From Pseudomonas monteilii NBRC 103158 = DSM 14164 (lineage in GTDB: Bacteria > Pseudomonadota > Gammaproteobacteria > Pseudomonadales > Pseudomonadaceae): a stretch of DNA of 64,000 nt. A program made the position numbers and the translations under genes. Shown here in pieces: positions 34,885 to 43,168 of this stretch (positions are counted from its first letter, which is position 1; each line of letters begins with the position of its first letter). The notes below the pieces were generated by a model, which was not told the DNA's origin, made no database searches, and saw nothing but the letters and a program-made list of their open reading frames with translations. Location: positions 53,620-117,619 of the forward strand of contig NZ_BBIS01000014.1 of the NCBI RefSeq assembly GCF_000730605.1. The letters are read 5' to 3'.

Positions 34885-35051
34885 AGATGAAGCTCTTATG
34901 AATAGTTATGTGTTGGGCGCGCAACTTTATAACAGCTTTTTGATCAATCTTTGATCCGTTGGTCGATTGCCCGGCTGCCGTACGTCGGCCTGCGGCAAGA
35001 AAGTCACATTTTTTTTTAGAAAATTTTTCAGATAACCCACGAGGGCTATGA

Positions 35052-35468
35052 ATGAACAGTTATCAACAGGGTGTGCCCTATCACGACACTCACAGCAAGA
35101 CCATCGGCTACCTGCTGTGGATTTTCGGCTTCACCGGCTCACATCGCTTCTACTACGGCAAGCCGATTACCGGGACGATCTGGTTCTTCACCTTCGGGCT
35201 GCTAGGCATTGGCTGGTTGATCGACCTGTTTTTGATCCCGTCCATGGACCGTGAAGCCGATCTGAGGTTCCAGTCCGGGCGTATCGACTACAACATCGCC
35301 TGGATCCTGCTGACCTTCCTCGGAGTGTTTGGCCTGCACCGGCTGTATCAGGGCAAGTGGATCACCGCGATCATCTACTTCTTTACCGGCGGGCTGTTCC
35401 TGGTGGGAGTGCTGTATGACTTCTGGACGTTGAACAGCCAGGTCTCCGAGAGGAATGCTTTGCGTTGA
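35052..35468 (+). CDS. TM2 domain protein with two repeats
   Basis: This 138-aa inner-membrane protein has two TM2-type units, each a helix pair joined by a short turn with a G-x-H-R-F/L-Y motif: FTGSHRFYYGKPITGTIWF and VFGLHRLYQGKWITAII. Four hydrophobic segments are visible. TM2 proteins have no assigned biochemical function in bacteria. The ATG at 35052 follows GAGGG. The upstream 168-nt divergent region is AT-rich near 35010-35030 and may hold both promoters. Confidence 0.85.
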   Translation: MNSYQQGVPYHDTHSKTIGYLLWIFGFTGSHRFYYGKPITGTIWFFTFGLLGIGWLIDLFLIPSMDREADLRFQSGRIDYNIAWILLTFLGVFGLHRLYQGKWITAIIYFFTGGLFLVGVLYDFWTLNSQVSERNALR

Positions 35469-35511
35469 GAGGCTTCGCGGGTGAGCCTGCGAAGAGGCCG
35501 GAAGCGCCCAC

Positions 35512-35552
35512 AAAAAAGGCCTTGTCGCGTAGAAGCGGCAAGGCCTTTTTTT
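35512..35552. terminator. Bidirectional intrinsic terminator between TM2 and SPOR genes
   Basis: An A-run plus GGCCTTGTCGC pairs with GCGGCAAGGCC plus a T-run around GTAGAA, with one G-T wobble. A/T tracts on both sides allow termination on either strand. It ends just before the SPOR gene stop codon at 35554. Confidence 0.9.
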
Positions 35553-35553
35553 G

Positions 35554-36252
35554 TTACTGGCGGGTCTGTCGCTGCTGCAGCAACAGGTTGCTGAACCCTG
35601 CCCCGGACAATTGCTTTTGCGCCCCGGTCAGCTGCTCGCGGTTGCTGAACGGACCCACCAGCACGCGGTACCAGGTTTCGTCCTTGACCGTACCCGACTC
35701 CACCTTCACCGACTGGCCCAGCAGGATGATCTGCGCGCGCACTTTGTCGGCATCGGCCTGCTTGCGGAACGAGCCGGCCTGCAGGAAGTACTGGGTGGTG
35801 GCTGCGGGCTTGATCACCGGTGGTGCCGGTGGCGGGGTTTGGCCGAGCAAGGCCGCTTGGGCCCGTGCGGTGTCGATTTTCGCCGCTTCTGCTGGCGTCA
35901 CCGGGGTTACCGGCTGGGCCGGCACAGGTGGTGTTTTCTCCGGCACGGCCTCTGGTGGCACGATCACCTCGGACTCCGGCAGCAGGGTGTAGAAGTCGTA
36001 TTTCGGCTTCACTGGCTGCTGCGGGGAGGGCTGCGCTGCCTTGCTCGCTTCGGCCACTTTCTCAGGCTTTTGCTGCTCGGGCTTGGCGCGCTTGATGTCT
36101 TCGCTACCAGGTTCGAGCTTCATCAGGAACACGATGAATGCGCCTACGGTCAGGCCGACGGCCAGCCATACCCAGCCGGGGATCGGCTGCTTGGCCGGCG
36201 CCGTCTGGCGGCTGGCACCGCGCTTGGGTGCGGGTTTTTTCTTGGCAGCCAA
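35554..36252 (-). CDS. SPOR domain membrane protein (FtsN-like)
   Basis: This 232-aa bitopic protein has a basic cytoplasmic head (AAKKKPAPKRGASRQ), one membrane helix at about 28-45 (GWVWLAVGLTVGAFIVFLM), a Pro/Ala/Glu-rich periplasmic linker, and a C-terminal SPOR domain (about 155-228, YFLQAGSFRKQADADKVRAQ). SPOR domains bind denuded glycans at the septum, so a divisome role similar to FtsN is likely. The start codon is TTG at 36252, one base after the argS stop; no ATG occurs before the membrane helix. It is coupled to argS. Confidence 0.88.
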   Translation of the reverse strand: MAAKKKPAPKRGASRQTAPAKQPIPGWVWLAVGLTVGAFIVFLMKLEPGSEDIKRAKPEQQKPEKVAEASKAAQPSPQQPVKPKYDFYTLLPESEVIVPPEAVPEKTPPVPAQPVTPVTPAEAAKIDTARAQAALLGQTPPPAPPVIKPAATTQYFLQAGSFRKQADADKVRAQIILLGQSVKVESGTVKDETWYRVLVGPFSNREQLTGAQKQLSGAGFSNLLLQQRQTRQ

Positions 36253-36253
36253 C

Positions 36254-37990
36254 TTACATGCGCTCCAGGGTTTCCAGGCCGAGCAGTTCCAGACCTTGTT
36301 TGAGGGTGCGGCCGGTCAGGGCAGCCAGGCGCAGGCGGCTTTGCTGCTGCTCGGGGGTGTCCGCAGCGAGGATCGGGCAGTTCTCGTAGAAGCTGGAGAA
36401 CAGGCCGGCCAGGTCGTACAGGTAACTGCACAGTACGTGCGGCGTGCCCTTGTCAGCGACGTTGTTGAGGATTTCGCCAAACTGCGCCAGGCGTGCGGCC
36501 AGGTCCTGCTCGTGGGCAGCCTGCAGCACGATGTTGCCGTCGACTTCGTCAAAGCCCTTGCCCAGCTTGCGGAACACGCCAGCCACGCGGGTGTAGGCGT
36601 ACAGCAGGTAAGGGGCGGTGTTGCCTTCGAAGTTGAGCATCAGCTCGAAGTTGAAGCTGTAGTCGCTGGTGCGGTGCTTGGACAGGTCGGCGTATTTCAC
36701 CGCGCCGATGCCTACCACTTCACCGATGTGGCGCAGGTCTTCGTCGGCCAGGCTCGGGTTCTTTTCCTTGACCAGCGCATAGGCGCGTTCCTTGGCCTCG
36801 GTAAGCAGGTCGATCAGCTTCACGGTGCCGCCGTCACGGGTCTTGAACGGGCGGCCGTCGGCGCCGTTCATGGTGCCGAAGCCCATGTGTTCCATCTGCA
36901 TCGGGTGGCCGACAAAGCCTGCACGGCGTGCCACTTCGAACACCTGGTTGAAGTGCAGGGCCTGGCGCTGGTCGACGAAGTACAGGGCGCGGTCAGCCTT
37001 GAGCACGTTGCTGCGGTAGCGCACGGCGGCCAGGTCGGTGGTGGCGTACAGGTAGCCGCCGTCGGCCTTCTGCACGATGACCGGCAGTGGCTCGCCTTCG
37101 CTGTTTTTGAATTCTTCGAGGAACACGCACTGGGCGCCCTGGTCTTCGACCAGCAGGCCTTTGGCCTTGAGGTCGGCCACCACGTTGGCCAGGTCGTCGT
37201 TGTAGGCGCTTTCGCCCATCACGTCGGCCATGGTCAGCTTGACGTTGAGCAGTTCGTAGGTCTTCTGACAGTGCGACAGCGAGATGTCCTTGAAGCGCGT
37301 CCACAGGGCCAGGCAGTCCGGGTCGCCGGCTTGCAGCTTGACCACCAGGCCGCGGGCGCGGGTGGCGAACTCTTCCGACTCGTCAAAGCGCTTCTTGGCG
37401 GCGCGGTAGAAGTTTTCCAGGTCCGACAGCTCGTCGCTGGTGATCGGGTTTTCCTGCAGGTAGGCCATCAGCATGCCGAACTGGGTACCCCAGTCGCCCA
37501 CATGGTTCTGGCGAATGACGTTGTCACCCAGGAATTCCAGTACGCGAGCCACGCTGTCACCGATGATGGTCGAACGCAGGTGGCCGACGTGCATCTCTTT
37601 GGCCAGGTTCGGCGCCGACATGTCGATGACGACTTTCTCGCTCGGGCCGGCCTTGCGCACGCCCAGGTGGGCATCGGCCAGGGCAGCGTCCAGGCGGTTG
37701 GCCAGGGCGTCGGTGTTCTGGAAGAAGTTGAGGAAGCCAGGGCCGGCAATCTCGACCTTGCTGATGTCGGCGCTGGCCGGCAGGGCATTGATCAGTTTTT
37801 CGGCCAGGTCACGCGGCTTCATGCCCGCCTGCTTGGCCAGCATCATGGCGATGTTGCTGGCGAAATCGCCGTGGGTCTTGTCCCGGGCGTTTTCCACCTG
37901 GATCGCCGGCGACAGCCCTTCAGGCAGCACACCGTCGGTGACGAGTTGGGTGAGGGCTTGCTGGATCAGCTGGCGAATGGTGTCTTTCAT
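36254..37990 (-). CDS. argS: Arginyl-tRNA synthetase
   Basis: ArgS charges tRNA-Arg. The 578-aa class I synthetase has the N-terminal Add-1 domain ([17 protein letters not shown]), the HIGH-type motif HVGH at 134-137 within [17 protein letters not shown], and the C-terminal anticodon-binding DALR domain. It has normal length. The downstream SPOR gene starts one base after its stop. Confidence 0.98.
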   Translation of the reverse strand: MKDTIRQLIQQALTQLVTDGVLPEGLSPAIQVENARDKTHGDFASNIAMMLAKQAGMKPRDLAEKLINALPASADISKVEIAGPGFLNFFQNTDALANRLDAALADAHLGVRKAGPSEKVVIDMSAPNLAKEMHVGHLRSTIIGDSVARVLEFLGDNVIRQNHVGDWGTQFGMLMAYLQENPITSDELSDLENFYRAAKKRFDESEEFATRARGLVVKLQAGDPDCLALWTRFKDISLSHCQKTYELLNVKLTMADVMGESAYNDDLANVVADLKAKGLLVEDQGAQCVFLEEFKNSEGEPLPVIVQKADGGYLYATTDLAAVRYRSNVLKADRALYFVDQRQALHFNQVFEVARRAGFVGHPMQMEHMGFGTMNGADGRPFKTRDGGTVKLIDLLTEAKERAYALVKEKNPSLADEDLRHIGEVVGIGAVKYADLSKHRTSDYSFNFELMLNFEGNTAPYLLYAYTRVAGVFRKLGKGFDEVDGNIVLQAAHEQDLAARLAQFGEILNNVADKGTPHVLCSYLYDLAGLFSSFYENCPILAADTPEQQQSRLRLAALTGRTLKQGLELLGLETLERM

Positions 37991-38109
37991 GGGGATCTCT
38001 TTTCGACCGCAAGCGCGGTGAGCGCCTGGATGCGCAGGTGGAAAAACTGGGCATTATCCGTGGCTGGGAGCGGGTTGCCAACCTTTGGGGCTGCAAAGCA
38101 GCCCGGACG

Positions 38110-40329
38110 TCAGTACAGGTCGACCGGGTCGACATCCAGTGACCAACGCACCTGGCGCCCGCTCGGCATCTGCTCCAACACTAGCAACCAGGCGCTGATC
38201 AGTCGATGCAAAGGCGCCCGGGTATTGGCCTGTATCAACAGTTGCGCCCGGAAGCGCCCGGCGCGGCGCTCCATGGGCGCCGGTACTGGGCCTAGCAGTT
38301 CGATACCCGGCAGGCGCTGTTCGGCCACCAGGCGCTCGGCGGCGGCGCAGGCTTCGTCAAGGAAACCTTCGGCCTGCCCCGGCTTGTGCGCTTCGGCGCG
38401 CAACAGCGCCAAATGAGAATAAGGTGGCAAACCGGCGGCGCGGCGTTCGTCCAGGGCCTGTTCTGCAAAGGCGAAGTAGCCCTGCTCGGTAAGCTGCACC
38501 AGCAGCGGGTGGTCGGCCAGGTGGGTCTGGATGATGACCTTGCCGGGCTCTTCGGCACGCCCGGCACGCCCGGCCACCTGCACGATCAACTGCGCCATGC
38601 GTTCGCTGGCGCGGAAATCACCCGAGAAAAGCCCGCCATCGGCGTCGAGGATGGCCACCAGGGTAACCCGTGGGAAATGGTGACCCTTGGCAAGCATCTG
38701 CGTGCCGACAAGGATGCTCGGCTGGCCCCGCTGGATGGTGCTGAACAGGTTGTGCATGGCGTCCTTGCGCGCCGTGCTGTCGCGGTCCACCCGCAGGATC
38801 GGGTAGTCCGGGAACAGCACCTTCAGGCGTTCTTCGGCGCGCTCGGTGCCGGCACCGACCGGACGCAGGTCGACGTGGTTGCAGGTTGGGCACTGGTGCG
38901 GCAGGCGCTCGTCATAGCCGCAGTGGTGGCAGCGCAGTACGCCGGAGCGCTGATGCACGGTCATGCGCGCGTCGCAACGCGGGCATTCGGACAGCCAGCC
39001 GCAATCGTGGCACAGCAGGGTCGGGGCGAAGCCGCGGCGGTTGAGGAACACCAGCACTTGCTGGCCGGCTTCCAGGGTTTGGCGGATGGCCTGCTGCAAC
39101 GGGCCGCTGATACCGCTGTCCAGAGGCAGGCTTTTCACGTCCAGACGCAGCATGCGTGGCGGGCGGGCGCCGCCGGCGCGCTGGTTCATGCGCAGCAGGC
39201 GGTAGCGGCCGGTCAGGGCGTTGTGCAGGGTTTCCAGCGACGGCGTGGCAGAGCCGAGCAGGATCGGGATGTTTTCCTGGTGGGCACGCACCAGTGCCAG
39301 GTCGCGGGCGTGGTAGCGCAGGCCCTCCTGCTGTTTATAGGAGCCGTCGTGCTCCTCGTCGATGATGATCAGGCCGGGGTTTTTCATTGGCGTGAACAGC
39401 GCCGAGCGAGTGCCGATGATGATGTCGGCCTCGCCGTCACGCGCCGCCAGCCAGGCGTCCAGGCGTTCGCGGTCGTTCACCGCCGAATGCAGCAGGGCGA
39501 TGCGGGCGTTGAAGCGTTGTTCGAAGCGCGCCAGGGTTTGCGGGCCGAGGTTGATTTCGGGGATCAGCACCAGCGCCTGCTTGCCGGCTTCCAGGGTTTC
39601 GCGGATCAGTTGCAGGTAGACCTCGGTCTTGCCGCTGCCGGTGACGCCGGCCAGCAGGAACGCGCCGAAGCCGCCAAAGCCCTCGCGTACCGCGTCGAAG
39701 GCATCGCGTTGTTCTTCGTTGAGCGGCAGTTCCGGTTGTGCCAGCCAGTGTTCGTGGCGCAGTGCCGGCAAGTGGCGACGGACCTCGACCTGTACCAGTT
39801 CCTTGGCCAGTAGCAGGTCAAGGCTGTCCTTGTTCAGGTTGAGCTTGGCCAGCAGGGTGTGGGCCACGCCATGCGGGTGCTGGGCCAAGGTCTTGAGGGC
39901 GTCGCGCTGGCGCGGCGCGCGGGCAATGCGAGGGTCTTCCAGGCGGGCGCCGGGGGCAATGTGCCAGAAGCGCTCCTGGCGCATTTCGGCGGGTTCGCCC
40001 TGGCGAAGCAGCGTGGGCAAGGCCCAGCTCAGGGTATCGCCCAGGCTATGCTGGTAGTACTGGGCGGTCCACAGGCACAGCTTGAACAGCGACGCCGGGA
40101 TGGGGGACACCGGGTCGAGCAGGGCGCTGGCCGGTTTCAGCTTGTCGGCAGGCACTTCGCTCTGTGCGCATACCTCCACCAGCACACCGATCATTTCGCG
40201 GCGGCCAAAGGGCACGCGGATGCGCATGCCCGGGGTCAAGGCCTGGCGCGCCATGCTCGCCGGCGCCTTGTAGTCGAACAGGCGGCGCAATGGGGAGGGC
40301 AGGGCAAGGCGCAGGATGACGTCGGACAC
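38110..40329 (-). CDS. priA: Primosomal replication helicase PriA
   Basis: PriA restarts stalled replication forks by loading DnaB. The 739-aa superfamily 2 helicase has an N-terminal DNA-binding domain, Walker [10 protein letters not shown] near 228, a DEEHD Walker B box, paired zinc cysteines ([24 protein letters not shown]) and helicase C-terminal motifs ([12 protein letters not shown]). The start is GTG at 40329 (reads [20 protein letters not shown]), chosen for family length; upstream in-frame ATG at 40404 would run into the rpmE promoter. The ribosome site before the GTG is weak. Confidence 0.95.
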   Translation of the reverse strand: MSDVILRLALPSPLRRLFDYKAPASMARQALTPGMRIRVPFGRREMIGVLVEVCAQSEVPADKLKPASALLDPVSPIPASLFKLCLWTAQYYQHSLGDTLSWALPTLLRQGEPAEMRQERFWHIAPGARLEDPRIARAPRQRDALKTLAQHPHGVAHTLLAKLNLNKDSLDLLLAKELVQVEVRRHLPALRHEHWLAQPELPLNEEQRDAFDAVREGFGGFGAFLLAGVTGSGKTEVYLQLIRETLEAGKQALVLIPEINLGPQTLARFEQRFNARIALLHSAVNDRERLDAWLAARDGEADIIIGTRSALFTPMKNPGLIIIDEEHDGSYKQQEGLRYHARDLALVRAHQENIPILLGSATPSLETLHNALTGRYRLLRMNQRAGGARPPRMLRLDVKSLPLDSGISGPLQQAIRQTLEAGQQVLVFLNRRGFAPTLLCHDCGWLSECPRCDARMTVHQRSGVLRCHHCGYDERLPHQCPTCNHVDLRPVGAGTERAEERLKVLFPDYPILRVDRDSTARKDAMHNLFSTIQRGQPSILVGTQMLAKGHHFPRVTLVAILDADGGLFSGDFRASERMAQLIVQVAGRAGRAEEPGKVIIQTHLADHPLLVQLTEQGYFAFAEQALDERRAAGLPPYSHLALLRAEAHKPGQAEGFLDEACAAAERLVAEQRLPGIELLGPVPAPMERRAGRFRAQLLIQANTRAPLHRLISAWLLVLEQMPSGRQVRWSLDVDPVDLY

Positions 40330-40398
40330 GCAAAAAGTCTCGGAGGGCGTTACAAGAACTGGCGAGCCTAGCAGACGACGGTCGGTGCAAGCGACATC

Positions 40399-40426
40399 TT
40401 GCACTGACGCTGTGCTCTGGTATTAT
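40399..40426 (+). promoter_or_regulatory. Sigma-70 promoter of rpmE
   Basis: TTGCAC (40399-40404) and TATTAT (40421-40426) are 16 nt apart in the priA-rpmE divergent region. The inferred start near 40433 gives a leader of about 64 nt before rpmE. Confidence 0.6.
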
Positions 40427-40496
40427 TCGCCGCCTAATTACGTGCGGTATTCAACAATTGGTGTTGGGTGGCGGCACGCAGCTCGAGGAAGTGACC

Positions 40497-40712
40497 ATGA
40501 AAGAAGGTATCCACCCGAACTACGAAGTAGTTGCAGTCACCTGCAGCTGCGGCAACAAGTTCGAAACCCGTTCGACCCTGGGCAATGTCCTGTCGATCGA
40601 CGTTTGCAACCTGTGCCACCCGTTCTACACCGGTAAGCAGAAAGTCCTGGATACCGGCGGCCGCGTACAGAAGTTCGCCGATCGCTTCGGTATGTTCGGT
40701 ACCAAGAAGTAA
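40497..40712 (+). CDS. rpmE: 50S ribosomal protein L31 (zinc-binding form)
   Basis: This 71-aa L31 has the four zinc cysteines C16, C18, C37 and C40, so it is the C+ form that is replaced by a Zn-free paralogue under zinc starvation in many bacteria. The GAGGAA ribosome site precedes the ATG at 40497. A strong terminator hairpin begins 44 nt after the stop, inside the next reading frame. Confidence 0.98.
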   Translation: MKEGIHPNYEVVAVTCSCGNKFETRSTLGNVLSIDVCNLCHPFYTGKQKVLDTGGRVQKFADRFGMFGTKK

Positions 40713-40714
40713 TC

Positions 40715-41536
40715 ATGCGCATGGCGAACCCCTCGGGTTTCGCAGTGCTGCAAAAAAAGGCGCCCCTTGTGGGCGCTTTTTTTATGGGTGTCATCTGGGC
40801 CTTTCCCGCCATGGCATTCTGCCCGCTACCGCAGCAGCCACAGCAGGTGCTGGTGCGCCAGGTGGTGGATGGCGATACCGTGCGCCTGGCCGATGGCCGC
40901 AGCGTACGCCTGATTGGCATCAACGCCCCGGAAATTGGCCGCAACGGGCGCACCAGCGAGCCTTATGCCGAGGCCGCGAAGCGGCGTTTGCAGGCGCTGG
41001 TCAAGGCCAGTGATGGGCGTATCGGGCTGGTGCCAGGCGTTGAGGCCAAAGACAAATACGGCCGCACGCTGGCGCATATCTACGGCCGTAATGGCGACAA
41101 TCTGGAAGCACAGTTACTCAGCGAGGGTTTGGGCTACCGCGTGGCAGTGGCTCCGAATGTGCGTCTCAGCGGTTGCCAGCAACTTGCCGAGCAAGCGGCG
41201 CGCAAGGCAGGCAGCGGCTTGTGGCGCCGCTCGCCCGTGGTCCCGGCAGGGGAAGTCAGGCAGCCGGGTTTCGCTGTGGTTGGTGGCCGCATCAAGGGTA
41301 TCGAACGCAACCGTGGCGGTGTCTGGCTGACCCTCGACGACGCCGTGGTGCTGCAGGTTCCCGCTCGTCTGCAACGCAACTTCCCCGCTAGCTTCTTCGA
41401 TAACCTCAAGGGACGCCAGGTCGAGGCGCGTGGCTGGGTGCTGGACCGTTCCCGCAAGGGCGGCTTGAAGCCCGGGCAGCGACGCTGGGTGCTGCCATTG
41501 ACCGATCCGAGCATGTTGGAGCGTATTTCAGGCTAA
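40715..41536 (+). CDS. Exported thermonuclease-family nuclease
   Basis: This staphylococcal-nuclease-fold protein has VVDGDTVRLADGRSVRLIGINAPE (about 50-73) and KYGRTLAHIY, the Ca2+-binding and catalytic core, followed by a C-terminal OB-like region (RIKGIERNRGGVWLTLDDAV). Started at 40715 it is 273 aa with a signal peptide of about 35 residues (QKKAPLVGAFFMGVIWAFPAMA). An in-frame ATG at 40784 would give 250 aa with a very short hydrophobic start. The longer start needs readthrough of the rpmE terminator, the shorter lacks a good ribosome site. Length therefore remains open; nuclease identity is good. Confidence 0.85.
   Translation: MRMANPSGFAVLQKKAPLVGAFFMGVIWAFPAMAFCPLPQQPQQVLVRQVVDGDTVRLADGRSVRLIGINAPEIGRNGRTSEPYAEAAKRRLQALVKASDGRIGLVPGVEAKDKYGRTLAHIYGRNGDNLEAQLLSEGLGYRVAVAPNVRLSGCQQLAEQAARKAGSGLWRRSPVVPAGEVRQPGFAVVGGRIKGIERNRGGVWLTLDDAVVLQVPARLQRNFPASFFDNLKGRQVEARGWVLDRSRKGGLKPGQRRWVLPLTDPSMLERISG
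40755..40783 (+). terminator. Intrinsic terminator after rpmE, lying within the thermonuclease 5' codons
   Basis: An A-run plus GGCGCCC pairs with GGGCGC plus a seven-T run around CTTGT (about 40755-40783). The hairpin-T-tract is textbook for rpmE. The same bases are read in frame as K-K-A-P-L-V-G-A-F-F, the core of the nuclease signal peptide if that gene starts at 40715. Confidence 0.85.
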
Positions 41537-41623
41537 AAGATGTAGACATTTCGCTATTAGATTGTACACACTGTGAGCCGTATGCCCCCGTGGGTTATAG
41601 CGTAAAGTCGTAGGCTAAAGGCC

Positions 41624-41651
41624 TTGACACAAGTGACCGACCAGTCTTGTG
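41624..41651 (+). promoter_or_regulatory. Candidate maeB promoter with inverted repeat
   Basis: TTGACA (41624-41629) could be a -35 element. CACAAG (41628-41633) and CTTGTG (41646-41651) form a 6-bp inverted repeat with a 12-nt spacer overlapping it, as an operator over a promoter would. No good -10 hexamer is seen at the matching distance, so confidence is low. Confidence 0.35.
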
Positions 41652-41714
41652 ACTCCCCGGCTCTTTGCGTATCCTCGGCGGTCCGTCAGAACAGTAAATA
41701 GCGGAATGCCCACC

Positions 41715-42983
41715 ATGTCAGACCTGAAAACCGCCGCTCTCGAATACCACGCTCAACCTCGTCCGGGGAAACTGAGCGTCGAGCTCTCCAAGCCCACTGC
41801 CACCGCCCGTGACCTCGCCCTGGCCTACAGCCCAGGTGTTGCAGAACCCGTGCGTGAAATCGGCCGTGATCCAGAGCTGGCTTACAAGTACACCGGCAAA
41901 GGCAACCTGGTTGCGGTGATTTCCGATGGCACCGCCATCCTCGGTCTGGGCGACCTCGGCCCACTGGCTTCCAAGCCGGTCATGGAAGGCAAGGGTGTTC
42001 TGTTCAAGCGTTTCGCCGGTATCGACGTGTTCGACATCGAAGTCGAATCGGAAAGCCCACAAGCGTTCATCGATACCGTTCGCCGTATTTCGATCACCTT
42101 CGGTGGCATCAACCTCGAAGACATCAAGGCGCCTGAGTGCTTCGAGATCGAGCGCACCCTGATCGAACAGTGCGACATTCCGGTATTCCACGATGACCAG
42201 CACGGTACCGCCATCGTGACCGCTGCCGGCATGATCAACGCCCTGGAAATCGCCGGCAAGAAGCTGGAAGACGCCAAGATCGTCTGCCTGGGTGCTGGTG
42301 CAGCCGCCATCTCCTGCATGAAGCTGCTGGTGAGCATGGGTGCCAAGGTCGAGAACATCTACATGATCGACCGCAGCGGCGTGATTCACGCTGGCCGCGA
42401 CGACCTGAACCAGTACAAGGCGCAGTTCGCCCACGCTACCGACAAACGTACCCTGGCTGATGCCCTGAACGGTGCAGACGTGTTCGTGGGCCTGTCCGGC
42501 CCGAACCTGCTGAGCCCGGAAGGCCTGAAGTCAATGGCGGCCAACCCGATCGTGTTCGCCTGCTCGAACCCGGACCCGGAAATCTCGCCAGAGCTGGCGC
42601 ACGCCACCCGCAGCGACGTGATCATGGCGACCGGTCGTTCCGACTACCCGAACCAGGTCAACAACGTACTGGGCTTCCCGTTCATCTTCCGTGGTGCTCT
42701 GGACGTTCGTGCCAAGCGCATCAACGAAGAAATGAAGATCGCTGCCGCTATCGCCCTGAAGGACCTGGCCAAGCTGCCAGTGCCGAAGGAAGTATGCGAA
42801 GCCTACGGCGTCGAAGGCCTGGAGTTCGGCCGTGAGTACATCATTCCGAAGCCGCTGGACGCACGCCTGATCACTGTCGTTTCCGACGCTGTGGCCAAGG
42901 CCGCCATCGAATCCGGCGTGGCTACCCTGCCGTATCCGAAGCACTACCCGCTGACCAGCGTGGATGACGTGTTCAACGGCTGA
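41715..42983 (+). CDS. maeB: NADP-dependent malic enzyme, short form
   Basis: This 422-aa enzyme decarboxylates malate to pyruvate, making NADPH. It shows the malic domain (SPGVAEPVREI, GNLVAVISDGTAILGLGDLG, FHDDQHGTAIV) and the NAD(P)-binding domain (VCLGAGAAAISCMKLL, then FACSNPDPEIS). The C-terminal phosphotransacetylase-like domain found in the approximately 760-aa MaeB of enterobacteria is absent. The start at 41715 gives MSDLKTAALEYHAQPRPGK; in-frame codons upstream are not needed. A strong terminator follows. Confidence 0.95.
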   Translation: MSDLKTAALEYHAQPRPGKLSVELSKPTATARDLALAYSPGVAEPVREIGRDPELAYKYTGKGNLVAVISDGTAILGLGDLGPLASKPVMEGKGVLFKRFAGIDVFDIEVESESPQAFIDTVRRISITFGGINLEDIKAPECFEIERTLIEQCDIPVFHDDQHGTAIVTAAGMINALEIAGKKLEDAKIVCLGAGAAAISCMKLLVSMGAKVENIYMIDRSGVIHAGRDDLNQYKAQFAHATDKRTLADALNGADVFVGLSGPNLLSPEGLKSMAANPIVFACSNPDPEISPELAHATRSDVIMATGRSDYPNQVNNVLGFPFIFRGALDVRAKRINEEMKIAAAIALKDLAKLPVPKEVCEAYGVEGLEFGREYIIPKPLDARLITVVSDAVAKAAIESGVATLPYPKHYPLTSVDDVFNG

Positions 42984-43001
42984 TTGCCGCTGTAGCGACA
43001 T

Positions 43002-43035
43002 AAAAAGCCCCGGCTCGTATGAGCCGGGGCTTTTT
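43002..43035. terminator. Intrinsic terminator after maeB
   Basis: AAAAAGCCCCGGCTC (43002-43016) pairs perfectly with GAGCCGGGGCTTTTT (43021-43035) around GTAT. Confidence 0.92.
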
Positions 43036-43102
43036 GTTTGGCATTGTGAAGGATGTGTCAGGGCTGCAGGGTGTTTGCCATGGCAAAGTTGTCGCCTATG
43101 AG

Positions 43103-43130
43103 ATCGAGCGCCGCGCGGGCGGCGCTCGAT
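43103..43130. terminator. Perfect 12-bp GC hairpin downstream of ponA
   Basis: ATCGAGCGCCGC (43103-43114) pairs with GCGGCGCTCGAT (43119-43130) around GCGG. It lies 39 nt beyond the ponA stop. No U-tract, so it may act as a transcript end-stabiliser or factor-assisted terminator. The rest of 43036-43168 shows no gene. Confidence 0.5.
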
Positions 43131-43168
43131 GTCAGCAGCCTCACATAACCCCAGTCAAACACCCAGCC

